A stretch of 64,000 nucleotides of DNA from Tetragenococcus halophilus subsp. flandriensis. Lineage in GTDB: Bacteria > Bacillota > Bacilli > Lactobacillales > Enterococcaceae. The stretch is from contig NZ_BSUG01000027.1 in assembly GCF_030161475.1 (NCBI RefSeq), positions 1 to 64,000 of the forward strand, given 5' to 3'. Of the stretch, positions 17,095 to 26,488 are shown piece after piece. A program made the translations under genes and the position numbers. Positions within the stretch are counted from its first letter, which is position 1. Each line of letters opens with the position of its first letter. The notes under the pieces are model-generated. The model was not told the origin of the DNA. It worked only from the letters and a program-made list of their open reading frames with translations, and did no database searches.

Positions 17095-17132
17095 AAAAAA
17101 ATCACTGCACCTTTACTGCAGTGATTTTTTTA
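17095..17132. terminator. Terminator after the SDR gene
   Basis: AAAAAAATCACTGCA and TGCAGTGATTTTTTT form a perfect 15-bp hairpin about a dozen bases after the SDR stop codon, with A/T-runs on both sides. Confidence 0.9.
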
Positions 17133-17144
17133 TAAAGTTTTTTC

Positions 17145-17891
17145 TTACCACGGCTGTGTTGTAGGACCAATAGTAAATTCATTAACATTTGTATCTTCTG
17201 GTTGATCGATTGCAAAAGCTACAACATTTGCCACACGGTCAGGGCCAATTTCGTATTGATCATACATTGCATTAGCACCTTCTGCGGTTTCTTCGTCTGT
17301 AATAGTTTCCAGTAATTCTGAGCGAATCGCAGCCGGATAGATGGTAGCTGTTCGGATATTCGTTCCTTCTTGCGCAGATTCCATCCGCAGCACTTCCATC
17401 AAATCACGTACAGCCCATTTTGTTGCACCGTAAACCGCACCACCTGGATAAGCTTTTAAGCCAGCTACTGATGAAGTCGTAATTACATGCCCTGACTTTT
17501 GTTCTTTAAACTCAGGTAAAACGGCTTCAATACCATTAAGTACTCCCTTTAAGTTGACATCAACCATTTGGTTCCATTCGTCACTTTTAAGGGCGGATAA
17601 TGGAGAATTCGGCATAAGTCCAGCATTTAAGAAAATAACATCCACTTGACCAAAGGAAGATTTCGCCAATTCTACTATTTTTTTGTTATCGTCTACATTA
17701 GTTACATCAGTTACTTGATAAACAGCTTGTCCGCCGTCATTTTTAATATCTTGAGTTAACGCTTGTAATTTGTCTTCACGGCGCGCGCCTAAAACTAATT
17801 TAGCGCCACGACTTGCTAACAGTCTTGCTGTTGCTTCACCGATTCCTGAAGAAGCGCCTGTTATGATCACTACTTTATCTTTAATTGCCAT
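17145..17891 (-). CDS. Short-chain dehydrogenase/reductase
   Basis: The 248-aa protein is a classical SDR. It has cofactor motif TGASSGIG (residues 11-18), NAG (89-91), catalytic Ser141 and the Tyr154/Lys158 pair in VYGATKWAV. Arg37-Arg38 after the second strand suggests NADPH preference. The ATG at 17891 is chosen because AAGGAGG sits eight bases upstream; a GTG two codons earlier is too close to that site. It resembles YdfG-type oxidoreductases; the substrate is unknown. A LysR gene and an acetyltransferase lie nearby. Confidence 0.88.
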   Translation of the reverse strand: MAIKDKVVIITGASSGIGEATARLLASRGAKLVLGARREDKLQALTQDIKNDGGQAVYQVTDVTNVDDNKKIVELAKSSFGQVDVIFLNAGLMPNSPLSALKSDEWNQMVDVNLKGVLNGIEAVLPEFKEQKSGHVITTSSVAGLKAYPGGAVYGATKWAVRDLMEVLRMESAQEGTNIRTATIYPAAIRSELLETITDEETAEGANAMYDQYEIGPDRVANVVAFAIDQPEDTNVNEFTIGPTTQPW

Positions 17892-17994
17892 GTTCACGTC
17901 CTCCTTTTTCTACTATTAATTATAACCAGCTATATCACAGCAAACAAATACTTATATTACATACACCCTATACTTAAAAGGCATATTAAAGCCA

Positions 17995-18576
17995 TTATTC
18001 TTCTATTTTGTCTGCCAAATTAGAAAGAAATTTTGCCGGATTTCCTCCTACAATCGTATTTGCAGGTACATCTTTGGTCACTACTGATCCTGCGGCCACA
18101 ACTGAATTTTCCCCCACTGTTACTCCTGGAAGAATAGTAGAATTTGAACCAATCCAAGTCTTTTCTTTTAAAACAATAGGACGTAGGTGCATGATCCCTC
18201 GCTTTTCTGGATGATAATCATGGTTAATCGTAGCCAAAACAACATTATGGCCGAGCAAACATTGATTACCAATTGTAATACCACCTTGGTCTTGGAAGCG
18301 ACAACCAGAGTTGATAAATACATTTTTACCGATTTTGGTATTTTTACCAAAGTCAGACGTAAAGGGTAGAAATAAGGAAAAGCCATCATCCAGATTCTGT
18401 CCTGTAATTTGAGAGACTTGTTCTTTAATTTGCTCATCTGTATATACTCCAGTATTGAGCTTCATGCTAAGGCGACGTGCTTCGTTGGATACTTTTGTCA
18501 TCGCATGATGAACTTCTGTATTGGGATAAATCACTTGATCTTCAGCAAATCTGCTTAAAAGTTCTGTTAATTCCAT
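17995..18576 (-). CDS. Sugar O-acetyltransferase, left-handed beta-helix (maltose/galactoside acetyltransferase-like)
   Basis: The 193-aa protein has hexapeptide repeats forming a left-handed beta-helix, and the MAT/LacA hallmarks: INSGCRFQDQGGITIGNQCLLGHNV and NHDYHPEKRG (catalytic His region, near residues 105-117), ending GNPAKFL. It should acetylate sugars with acetyl-CoA. The second ATG (18576) is preferred because GTGAGGA is nine bases upstream of it but directly abuts the first ATG. It diverges from a LysR gene, which may regulate it. Confidence 0.82.
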   Translation of the reverse strand: MELTELLSRFAEDQVIYPNTEVHHAMTKVSNEARRLSMKLNTGVYTDEQIKEQVSQITGQNLDDGFSLFLPFTSDFGKNTKIGKNVFINSGCRFQDQGGITIGNQCLLGHNVVLATINHDYHPEKRGIMHLRPIVLKEKTWIGSNSTILPGVTVGENSVVAAGSVVTKDVPANTIVGGNPAKFLSNLADKIEE

Positions 18577-18714
18577 TTTTCTCATTCCTCACTAATCATT
18601 TTTATATTTTTAATAAACAATATCTTTGCCACTCTATCATAAAATGATATGATTCAATTAGCAAATGCTTATAGCAAATACATAACTATGTTTTTTAACT
18701 ATAGGAGGAAACTA

Positions 18715-19614
18715 ATGGAAATTCGATTGTTACGTTACTTTGTAGCAGTTGCCAGCCAGCAGACCATTTCTGCGGCTGCTCAACAGCTCCACCTCTCACA
18801 ACCTACATTATCCAGACAACTAAGCGAACTTGAAAATGAATTAGATACAAAACTATTTATTCGAGGCAATCGTAAAATTAGTTTAACCACAGACGGACAG
18901 TTTTTGTTAAAAAAGGCCAAAGAAATTATCCAGTTAACTGATAAAACGACGGCAAATTTTAAGCAAAAAGATGAAACCTTAAGCGGGGAAATTTATATTG
19001 GTGCTGGGGAAACTAAGGGAATACAAGTTGTCGCTCAAGCTTTAAAAAAGCTTTTACAAAATCACCCTGACATTCAATTCCATTTATACAGCGGTAACGC
19101 TGATGATATTATGAATAAATTAGATAGTGGCTTGCTGGATTTTGGGATCGTTATTGAACCTGCCGACAAACAAAAATATGATTACATGCATTTACCAGAA
19201 AGTGATACTTGGGGTGTATTAATGCATAAAGATAGTCCACTAGCATGCAAAGAAGAGATTCGACCTGAGAATTTGGACAATAAAGCTTTAATTATTTCCC
19301 GACAAACGACCGTTGATAGTGAACTTTCAGGTTGGTTAGGACAAGAAATTACCAACTTGAATGTTGTCGGCACATATAATCTCCTTTATAATGCTGCACA
19401 AATGGCCAAAGAAAAACTCGGCTATGTTTTATGTCTTGATCGATTGATCGATACTTCCATTGATAGTTCTTTAGTCTTTAAACCACTGACTCCTAAGTTA
19501 GAAGCAAGCCTTAACATCATATGGAAGAAAAACCAGTTTTTCTCTACAGCAGCGCAAGAATTTTTGCAAGAATTACGTAAAACAATTGAAAATGAATATG
19601 AGCCCTCTCAATAA
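18715..19614 (+). CDS. LysR-family transcriptional regulator
   Basis: The 299-aa protein has an N-terminal helix-turn-helix (residues 1-60; ISAAAQQLHLSQPTLSRQLSELENEL) followed by a periplasmic-binding-protein-like effector domain (about 90-295). The start at 18715 is set by AGGAGG eight bases upstream; the 22 in-frame upstream codons lack a ribosome site. It diverges from the acetyltransferase and SDR genes, its likely targets by LysR convention. The effector is unknown. Confidence 0.88.
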   Translation: MEIRLLRYFVAVASQQTISAAAQQLHLSQPTLSRQLSELENELDTKLFIRGNRKISLTTDGQFLLKKAKEIIQLTDKTTANFKQKDETLSGEIYIGAGETKGIQVVAQALKKLLQNHPDIQFHLYSGNADDIMNKLDSGLLDFGIVIEPADKQKYDYMHLPESDTWGVLMHKDSPLACKEEIRPENLDNKALIISRQTTVDSELSGWLGQEITNLNVVGTYNLLYNAAQMAKEKLGYVLCLDRLIDTSIDSSLVFKPLTPKLEASLNIIWKKNQFFSTAAQEFLQELRKTIENEYEPSQ

Positions 19615-19678
19615 TCAAGCTAGTTAAACTAGAAAGTAAATCCTATTTTAGTAAGTTTTCATCCAATAAATGCAAAAT

Positions 19679-19878
19679 TAGAGTTACTTTACCAGACTTA
19701 CTCTAGTTTTATAGTTTCTAGGGTTTCTTTTGTAATTTTACCCTAAATTTATCAATTCTAGGGTTCATTCACTAGACTTACTCTAAATTTGCCAATTCTA
19801 GAGTTCATCCGCTAAACTTACCCTAGTTTTATAATTTCTAGGGTTTCTTTTGCAAACTTATCCTAAATTTACTAATTT
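19679..19878. repeat. Palindromic repeat array E, exact 40-bp period
   Basis: Five units of exactly 40 bp start at 19679, 19719, 19759, 19799 and 19839. Each has a 27-bp core with arms such as TAGAGT/ACTCTA (first unit) or TAGGGT/ACCCTA (second unit), then a 13-bp AT-rich spacer ending in TTTC, ATTC or (in the last unit) ATTT. The arm changes between units 1 and 2 are compensatory. It lies between the convergent ends of lysR and the Gls24 operon. No gene is present in 19615-19982. Confidence 0.9.
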
Positions 19879-19920
19879 TTTACTTGGAGGAATAAATATA
19901 GTTTCTTTTTAACATAAACA

Positions 19921-19961
19921 AAAAACGCGCTCTTTAGTGAAATATCACAGAGCGCGTTTTT
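19921..19961. terminator. Bidirectional terminator before the Gls24 operon end
   Basis: AAAAACGCGCTCT (19921-19933) and AGAGCGCGTTTTT (19949-19961) form a perfect 13-bp GC-rich stem with A- and T-tails on both strands, serving the convergent lysR and gls24-like genes. Confidence 0.9.
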
Positions 19962-19982
19962 AGCATAGTTTAAATTCAATTA

Positions 19983-20498
19983 TTATTCAACTCTTGGTTC
20001 GGTTCTTGATTGTACTTCGTTTTTGGCTTTTTTCGTTGCTCTATTCGTTTGCTTTGAAAGATAACGACCTGTGGAACTAGCAGCGCCGCTTACTTTATCT
20101 TGGACGGTCTCACTTTCTTCTTGGTATTGTTCTTGCGATTTAATATCGACCACATTTACATTAACCTCAATGACTTCTAAGTGTGTCATGTCGCTAACCT
20201 CGCTAGAAATGATTGTTTTAACTTCATCGTAGATTTTCCGAACATCTTTACCAAATTCTACAACAATATCCATATCTACAGCGACTTGTTTCGTACCAAC
20301 TTCAGTATGAATGCCTGTAGTCACATCATTGGTATTTACTAATTTTTCGGCGATATTTGAGAAAAATCCTCCGTCGATTGTCAATAAACCGTCAATATCG
20401 GCTAAAGCAAGTCCAATAATTTTTTTGATCACTTTATCTGCAAAAGTTAGTTCTCCTGATATTTGTTGTACTGAAGTATTATTTGCTTGATTTTCCAT
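19983..20498 (-). CDS. Asp23/Gls24-family envelope stress protein (paralogue 2)
   Basis: The 171-aa protein has the Asp23/Gls24 domain (about residues 15-125; SGELTFADKVIKKIIGLALADIDG and the alternating VEVNVNVVDI strand). A basic, low-complexity tail (residues about 140-171) follows. The ATG at 20498 follows GGGGGAAAAACAG; an upstream TTG is rejected. Family members are abundant cytoplasmic proteins tethered to the membrane by AmaP and linked to cell-envelope and alkaline stress. It is the last gene of a four-gene operon (21904-19983) with a second paralogue at the front. Confidence 0.88.
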   Translation of the reverse strand: MENQANNTSVQQISGELTFADKVIKKIIGLALADIDGLLTIDGGFFSNIAEKLVNTNDVTTGIHTEVGTKQVAVDMDIVVEFGKDVRKIYDEVKTIISSEVSDMTHLEVIEVNVNVVDIKSQEQYQEESETVQDKVSGAASSTGRYLSKQTNRATKKAKNEVQSRTEPRVE

Positions 20499-20525
20499 CT
20501 GTTTTTCCCCCAATTTATACAATTT

Positions 20526-20708
20526 TTATTTAAAACGATCAAAAAATCCCATAGTATTTAAATAAATACCAATAAAAGCACCTAAAAAGATACAAATAAT
20601 AATTAATAAAGTTTCGGAAAATCCGATAGTCAGCAAAAGAATTGCCAATATTAACCCGATTCCTCCGCCAATGATGCCATACCGATAGCGCTGAAATAAT
20701 TCTTGCAT
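20526..20708 (-). CDS. DUF2273-family small membrane protein
   Basis: The 60-aa protein contains two membrane helices (residues about 11-29 and 33-50) with a small glycine-rich turn and ends FFDRFK. DUF2273 proteins are encoded almost always beside amaP and asp23/gls24, as here. It probably sits in the same membrane complex. Spacing of 13 bases to amaP shows operon membership. Confidence 0.85.
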   Translation of the reverse strand: MQELFQRYRYGIIGGGIGLILAILLLTIGFSETLLIIICIFLGAFIGIYLNTMGFFDRFK

Positions 20709-20721
20709 TTTGACATCCTTC

Positions 20722-21279
20722 CTATTCTACTCTATTTCTTTGGGCTGCGTTTTCTTGTTCGTCCTTTAAGTAAACCTCTGTTTTGATAGCGTCATCTGTT
20801 GCTAACAAGTCAGAAACCTCATGACGTATTTGCTCAATTAATTCATTTTGTTTCTCAGCTGTACGCATGGTTTTACGTAAGCCTCCGGCAATTTTGATCT
20901 TAATCTTTTTCTTACTCATTTTAACCTTTACTCGAGGATTTTCAATAGAAGGCTCCTTTTTGACACTTTCTAATACAAAGTTTTCTACAACACTTTTTTG
21001 GACTCTTAGACTACCGTTTTTACCTTTGATAATTAACGTATTACTCTTTTTCGGGTAAAAAATCGTTATAAGCAAAAGGAGAATCGCTAAACCGATAAAA
21101 AATACACTCAACCAGAAAAGTATGGTTTGAATATAAGGGCCAACCACAGGATAATCATCCATTGAAATAAAATAAACAGGTAAATAAATTGCTTGCTGGT
21201 TTTCAATCAAAACAAAAAAGAATGTCATAAGTAAACCAAGCAGTACAACACTAAATAAAAGTTTCCTTATTTTTCCCAT
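20722..21279 (-). CDS. amaP: Alkaline shock response membrane anchor protein AmaP
   Basis: The 185-aa protein has two N-terminal membrane helices (about 7-28 and 52-73) and a cytoplasmic domain containing GGLRKTMRTAEKQNELIEQIRHEVSD near 133-158. This is the AmaP layout; in Staphylococcus, AmaP anchors Asp23 to the membrane. It is flanked by two Gls24 paralogues and a DUF2273 gene on the same strand, which supports the assignment. Confidence 0.85.
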   Translation of the reverse strand: MGKIRKLLFSVVLLGLLMTFFFVLIENQQAIYLPVYFISMDDYPVVGPYIQTILFWLSVFFIGLAILLLLITIFYPKKSNTLIIKGKNGSLRVQKSVVENFVLESVKKEPSIENPRVKVKMSKKKIKIKIAGGLRKTMRTAEKQNELIEQIRHEVSDLLATDDAIKTEVYLKDEQENAAQRNRVE

Positions 21280-21364
21280 CCCTTCACCCTCTCTGATAGA
21301 AACAGAAGTGAGTACCTACTTTTTTCTTTACTATATAATGGTGCTCACTTCTATTTAAAAACAT

Positions 21365-21904
21365 TTACTGAACTTCGGGTCTATTTTTTGTTTCGGCTTT
21401 TTCTAGGCCTTCATTTATTTTTCCAGTTGCTTGTTCACTCTTTTCTGCAGTGTAATCAGCAACTTCATTTGCTTTATCTTCTAGTGTTTCTTTATTTTGT
21501 TCGTATTCTTCTTGTGTTTGAATGTCTGCTACATTGACATTGATTTCAATAACATCTAAACGAGTCATTTTCTTCACTTCTGTAGTAATGACCTGTTTGA
21601 TTTGTTTATATATTTCAGAGATGTCACGACCATATTCACAAATAATTTGCATATCTACAGCCACTTGTTTTTTTCCTACTTCAGTATCGATCCCTGCTGT
21701 AACATTTTCTGTATTGCTTATTCTATCAGCAACTGACGAAAAGAAACCACCTTGAACGTTTAATAGTCCATCGATTTCTTCCATCGCGATACCGATAATT
21801 TTTTTAACCACTTTATCGTTAAACGTTAGCTCTCCTGAAGCTTGAGCGTTATCGTTACTTGGCTGAGAAAAATTATTTTCTGTTGAAGTTTGCTCTGTTG
21901 TCAT
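21365..21904 (-). CDS. Asp23/Gls24-family envelope stress protein (paralogue 1)
   Basis: The 179-aa protein has the Gls24 domain (about residues 22-130; SGELTFNDKVVKKIIGIAMEEIDG, then DVIEINVNVADI). A charged tail with EKANEVADYT-like repeats and NRPEVQ at the end follows. It is closely related to the protein at 19983-20498, with near-identical domain openings, so a duplication is likely. GAGGAGGAAT precedes the start. As first gene of the operon it should carry the stress-responsive promoter, but I could not fix a -35/-10 pair with confidence. Confidence 0.88.
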   Translation of the reverse strand: MTTEQTSTENNFSQPSNDNAQASGELTFNDKVVKKIIGIAMEEIDGLLNVQGGFFSSVADRISNTENVTAGIDTEVGKKQVAVDMQIICEYGRDISEIYKQIKQVITTEVKKMTRLDVIEINVNVADIQTQEEYEQNKETLEDKANEVADYTAEKSEQATGKINEGLEKAETKNRPEVQ

Positions 21905-22223
21905 CACTTATTCCTCCTCGTTTTATATCATCCATGTTATCTAAAACAAATAAAATTTTCAAAAAATAGCTATCGTTGCTTTCATTAACTAATAAAATAA
22001 AGTAACTTTTTTCTATCCTTATTATATTTGAAAGCTGTTCAAACTGCCAGCAATAACTACTTGAAGAAGGAATTTTTGTTTCCATTATCACTGATAATTA
22101 TTGCTAGAAAATTTTTAGAAATACTCCACTCATTTACGATTAAAGAAGAACTTAACAAAAAAGTGCCATTTTAGAAATATCCCTTGGTATAAGGCTTTAA
22201 CCTAGCTAAGAATATTATAAAAA

Positions 22224-22248
22224 AAAAAGCGAGAAATTCTCGCTTTTT
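22224..22248 (-). terminator. Terminator after the GH3 gene
   Basis: AAAAAGCGAGAA and TTCTCGCTTTTT form a perfect hairpin starting six bases after the stop codon at 22254, with T-runs on both strands. Confidence 0.9.
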
Positions 22249-22253
22249 ACTGC

Positions 22254-24422
22254 TTATTCCATTTCCAAACCAAAACCAAAATCATAGGCATGGCCAACAC
22301 TGTCGATATACACATCCATATCAAAAGGAACATCTTCTGCTTGTGTTTCAACAGTTGACATATTTTTGGGCATCTGAAAAGGAAGGCGGCCCTGTGGATA
22401 AAATTGACCTGATAAGACATCAAAAATTGCTTGATTTTGGACGCCAAATTCTGCCAGAATAGCATCCGCAGAAGCCTCAAATTCTGCAACGATCGTTGGA
22501 TTTTTTAAGTTCATAACGACCACTAATTTCTTTTCCGGATATTTTTGTTTCAAATCGTTAATTTGTTTCATTGTTTGAAGGTTTGTAGCCTTAGTGGCTT
22601 TATTAAAATAACTTCTACTTTCATCAGCTAAAGGCTTTTGGCGTGCCTCTGTTGCCTGATAAGGACCGTATTGTAAGCTGATCGGTAGATAGCCTTCCCC
22701 CTCTTGATAAGAAGGTGTCATAGGTGAACTAATAAAACAAATTATAACTTCACTTTCGTCTGGATTTGTTACGCGTTCAAAATATTGGTTCACGCTTGCT
22801 GTTTGAACAGGATCTTCGACTCTTGCCGGTATTGTATTACCGAACCAATCTTCTTGTTCTTCCAACTGATTTTCAGGAATATAGACTTTTGTATTTTTTT
22901 GAATAGGAAGTGTTCCTTGATTTTTTAATAAAACAATAGACTTTTTCTGCGCTTTATAGCCTTTTTCCATAAAAGAAGGATTTCCTACCAGTTGACGCGA
23001 TTTTTCTACATCAACATAAGGATTTTCAAACAAACCTACTTGAAAGATATTTCTTAATAAACGTTTGGCAGATGCACGGAAGCGTTTAGTAAAAGCAGCT
23101 TCACCAAAGTCCTTCACTCCTTGATAAAAAGCATCCAAAACGGGGGCTAATTCATTATTACCGCCAAATTGATCTACGCCTGCCAATAGTGCTTTATAAT
23201 GACGTTGAGCAATCGTTAAGTCTTCTACGCCCCATGGTTTTCCAGCAAAGAAATCATCTAAACGAGGCGCGTCATCAGTCAGTTGCCAGTCAGTACATAT
23301 AACTCCATCAAAATGGTACTTTTCTCGCAGGAGATCCGTGACTAAGTATTTACTATAACCATTTCCTACATTTTCTTTATTTTGCTGATCAATCTGATAA
23401 GAGATACTGTAATACGGCATAACCGCCGCTGTTTTTTGCGTGCCATCTTGTAAGTTAAACGCACCATTTAAAAAAGGTTGTAAATGTTGATTAAAGTTAT
23501 TCCCAGGATAGACAGCATACTTACCGTAACCAAAGTGAGCGTCACGTCCGGCCTCGCCTGTTCCACCACCAGGCCAATGCTTGGTCATAGTATTGACACT
23601 ACTTGGTCCCCAAGCATTCGTATCTTTACTTGTTTGAAAACCGTCGCAATAAGCTTGGGCCATAGCCGTAACTAAATCTACACCTTCGCCAAAGGTGCCA
23701 TCAAATCGCATCCACCGAGGTTCGGTCGCTAAATCAACTTGTGGTGACAAAGCTGTTGTAATCCCTAATGCACGGTACTCTTTTCTGGCGATATCGGCAA
23801 ATTCTTTGACAACATTAGGGTCAAAAGTTGCTGCTAAACCCAATTGTTCAGGCCATTTGGAAATATCACCGCCAGCTCCTGCATTAAACTCCGTATCCGC
23901 CTGAGTGCCGTGTCGAGGATCGCTACTGATATTTACTGGAATCCCTAAATCATTAACTTCAGCAGCCGCTTGTAAATTGTTCGACCAAGTAGCTGAAACT
24001 TCAGGCGAATCTACGACAGTAAGTAAAAAATGCCGAATATTTTCTTTACTTATATAAGATTTTTGTTGGTCACTCAAATCTGAAATACTACCGTCATAGT
24101 CTGCAAACTCTTTACCCTGATAAGTTCCGCGATAGTTTTTAGTGAATGCATCCTCTCCAGATGAAACTGCTTGATGGGAACTATACAACATTAATCCAGC
24201 GATTTGTTCAATGGATAATCGCTCAACTAGATCCTCTATTCGCTCATCCAAGGAGAGGCGCCAATCTTCGTAAGGATCCAACTTACCATTTTGATTCAAG
24301 TCTTTAAATAAAAATCCGTCGTCTTCTAATAGTTCAACGGGAGAATTTTTTGCAATCCCTAAGTTAGCGCCATTTTTATTGATGATTTTGATCCATTGTC
24401 CTTTGTCTTCTTTTGTGTACAT
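22254..24422 (-). CDS. Glycoside hydrolase family 3 (beta-glucosidase-like)
   Basis: The 722-aa protein has the GH3 N-terminal TIM barrel with substrate-binding Lys281-His282 in TKHWPGGGTGEAGRD and the nucleophile Asp378 in GVICTDW. The C-terminal alpha/beta sandwich follows (about residues 490-700). An EF-hand-like loop DLNQNGKLDPYEDW lies at 41-54. No signal peptide is visible, so it is probably cytoplasmic and acts on imported beta-glucosides or similar glycosides. It has no transporter beside it. Strong ribosome binding site GAGGAGG. Confidence 0.87.
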   Translation of the reverse strand: MYTKEDKGQWIKIINKNGANLGIAKNSPVELLEDDGFLFKDLNQNGKLDPYEDWRLSLDERIEDLVERLSIEQIAGLMLYSSHQAVSSGEDAFTKNYRGTYQGKEFADYDGSISDLSDQQKSYISKENIRHFLLTVVDSPEVSATWSNNLQAAAEVNDLGIPVNISSDPRHGTQADTEFNAGAGGDISKWPEQLGLAATFDPNVVKEFADIARKEYRALGITTALSPQVDLATEPRWMRFDGTFGEGVDLVTAMAQAYCDGFQTSKDTNAWGPSSVNTMTKHWPGGGTGEAGRDAHFGYGKYAVYPGNNFNQHLQPFLNGAFNLQDGTQKTAAVMPYYSISYQIDQQNKENVGNGYSKYLVTDLLREKYHFDGVICTDWQLTDDAPRLDDFFAGKPWGVEDLTIAQRHYKALLAGVDQFGGNNELAPVLDAFYQGVKDFGEAAFTKRFRASAKRLLRNIFQVGLFENPYVDVEKSRQLVGNPSFMEKGYKAQKKSIVLLKNQGTLPIQKNTKVYIPENQLEEQEDWFGNTIPARVEDPVQTASVNQYFERVTNPDESEVIICFISSPMTPSYQEGEGYLPISLQYGPYQATEARQKPLADESRSYFNKATKATNLQTMKQINDLKQKYPEKKLVVVMNLKNPTIVAEFEASADAILAEFGVQNQAIFDVLSGQFYPQGRLPFQMPKNMSTVETQAEDVPFDMDVYIDSVGHAYDFGFGLEME

Positions 24423-24471
24423 GAAAAACCTCCTCTTTTGATTATTTTAACATTTCATCTAAAAGAAGAGC

Positions 24472-25836
24472 CTATTCACTGTTTTTATATAAATGCATGA
24501 TGACTCTTGCCCCTTCAACTTTTCCAGCATTTATAATATTTTCAAATTCTAATTTACCATTATGCAAAGTCAATATTTCCTCCACAATGGACAAGCCTAA
24601 ACCATAATGTTCATTACTAGCATCTGTTTTTGTGGAAAAAGAACGTTGATTAGCTTTTCTTAAAGCTTGCTCATTAAAACCGGAACCTTGGTCTTCTACT
24701 GTAATTCGATATTCGTTAGAATGATCTGCAAAAGATACCGTCAAGCAAGTATCGGGTAAAGAATGTTCCACACTGTTTAGCAATACATTTTGTAAAGCGT
24801 TGGTTAGCTGTTTTTTGGCAACGGTTAAATCACTCTTATCCTGTTTTACTATTTCAAATTTCATATGATTTGTTTTAGCTAAATCAGCAAGCAAATCCCG
24901 CCATTCTTCAAGTAGTGCTTGGTCAATAGCTTGCTTATCTACGTCTTCTTCAATCAGCCCACTGATGGCTTTTAACTGCTCTACATATTGTTCTAGGCGT
25001 TTCACGCCATTTTTTAAATCTGCCAACTGTTCTTGTTGTTCGGTCGAAAATTGCGTCTCTTCCAATAATTCGAGATTTCCCTTGATTAAGGTGATTGGTG
25101 TTCGAATATCGTGCGTAACAGATTGCACCAGTTCTTTTTGTTTTTGTTGACTAGACCACTGTTTTTTTAAGGCTTGTTTTAACTGCTTACTCATATTATC
25201 CAGTGAATCAAGTATTTCTTGCGTTTCTTTCAGGCGACTCGATGCTCTCGGATAGTCTAAATTCATCTGCTTGATTTCTTCATTGGTCTGATTTACTTTT
25301 GCTAACTCCGAATGAATAACGCCTACGTAATGCCGAATAATAAGTAAAAAACCGCTAATCCATAATAAAAGAAAAGTGACAGCATATAGAATTTCCGGAG
25401 GTGGAAGTAAGCGATCTAACTTTTCTGAAACAAAAGTCGCCATCAAGCGATAACTCAGTACCAGTTCACGATCCCCTTGTTCATAGCTAGTAAAAATCTT
25501 AGTTGCAATAAAACTATCCGTTTGACTGTATCCATTTCTTTTTGCTTCTTTGATCAAAGGAGCGAATTTTTCAGGAATAGTCTGGCTCCTATGCCCATTT
25601 TCTATAAACTGGTAGTCGTAGTAAAAGGGAATGTCTTCTTCTGTGAGCTTTCCATTAAAAAAATTTTTTTCTAAAGTAGTTAGTTGTCTTTCTGCATGAT
25701 TTGCAGGGTAAATAAAATCCAATTGGATAGATAGATTAAAAGCAAAGATAAGCGCTAACAAAACAAAAACGCTGAAAAAAAGTTCTAATAATGACATCTT
25801 AGTAATGATCCTTCTTAAAGTCGCGTGTTTTGCCAT
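24472..25836 (-). CDS. LanK-type sensor histidine kinase of a lantibiotic-immunity operon
   Basis: The 454-aa kinase has membrane helices at about 15-36 and 150-168 with an extracellular domain of about 110 residues. The phospho-acceptor His242 is in SVTHDIRTPITL, the THDIRTP form typical of NisK/SpaK-like kinases. The HATPase domain carries NVLLNSVEHS, DQGSGF and YGLGLSIV. The gene starts inside the end of the response regulator gene (22-base overlap). It probably senses a lantibiotic or related peptide and induces the upstream transporter genes; the ligand is unknown. Confidence 0.85.
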   Translation of the reverse strand: MAKHATLRRIITKMSLLELFFSVFVLLALIFAFNLSIQLDFIYPANHAERQLTTLEKNFFNGKLTEEDIPFYYDYQFIENGHRSQTIPEKFAPLIKEAKRNGYSQTDSFIATKIFTSYEQGDRELVLSYRLMATFVSEKLDRLLPPPEILYAVTFLLLWISGFLLIIRHYVGVIHSELAKVNQTNEEIKQMNLDYPRASSRLKETQEILDSLDNMSKQLKQALKKQWSSQQKQKELVQSVTHDIRTPITLIKGNLELLEETQFSTEQQEQLADLKNGVKRLEQYVEQLKAISGLIEEDVDKQAIDQALLEEWRDLLADLAKTNHMKFEIVKQDKSDLTVAKKQLTNALQNVLLNSVEHSLPDTCLTVSFADHSNEYRITVEDQGSGFNEQALRKANQRSFSTKTDASNEHYGLGLSIVEEILTLHNGKLEFENIINAGKVEGARVIMHLYKNSE

Positions 25837-26486
25837 TGATAACCTACTCCCCAGACAGTTTGAATTGGATTAACTTTATGCACTTCAAATTTATGACGGA
25901 TTTGTTTCATGCGTTCTGTAATGGTAGTTTGGCTATCTCCTTGCGCATCAAAACCATACACTGCTGTATAAATGTCTTCTTTAGAAAATACCTGTCCTTT
26001 GTGACGTAAAAGAAAAAGGCAAATTTCATATTCAGAAGCTGTCAGAGTGACTGCTTGCTGATTAACCAAAAACTGTTTTTGTATCAAATCACATGCTATA
26101 CTTCCATCGACAAGTCGTAAATGCTTTTCTCTTTGTTCACGACGTAGGTGTGCTTCTACCCGCGCCCGCAGTTCTTTTATGGAAAAAGGCTTGGTAATAT
26201 AATCATCGCCTCCAGAAGCAAATCCTTCTAATTTATCCTCTTCAAAATCGCGAGCTGTCAAAAAAAGAACTGGCGCGTCAATGACACTACGATTTTCTCT
26301 TAAAAAAGCAAAACCATCTTTTTCCGGCATCATCACATCTAAAATAAGCAAGTCGTAATTGGCCATACTTGCCGGATCGATTTGTGTGACATTATCGACA
26401 AGCGTTACTTGATAACTTGAGCGAAGTGCTTGGTCAATCAATCTTAATAGGTCATGATCATCATCAATCACTAAAATTGTATTCAT
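25815..26486 (-). CDS. LanR-type response regulator of a lantibiotic-immunity operon
   Basis: The 223-aa OmpR-type protein has Asp8-Asp9-Asp10, phospho-acceptor Asp50 and the output domain ending QTVWGVGYQWQ. The start at 26486 follows TTGGAGGATTAGGG; the 11-codon upstream extension overlaps the permease gene and is rejected. It begins three bases after the end of the second permease gene, so all five genes are one operon. Confidence 0.87.
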   Translation of the reverse strand: MNTILVIDDDHDLLRLIDQALRSSYQVTLVDNVTQIDPASMANYDLLILDVMMPEKDGFAFLRENRSVIDAPVLFLTARDFEEDKLEGFASGGDDYITKPFSIKELRARVEAHLRREQREKHLRLVDGSIACDLIQKQFLVNQQAVTLTASEYEICLFLLRHKGQVFSKEDIYTAVYGFDAQGDSQTTITERMKQIRHKFEVHKVNPIQTVWGVGYQWQNTRL

Positions 26487-26488
26487 CC

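Noticed and set aside
407-19878. CRISPR arrays
   Set aside because: Repeats are spaced by 9-13 bp only, the spacers are similar to each other, and no cas gene is present.
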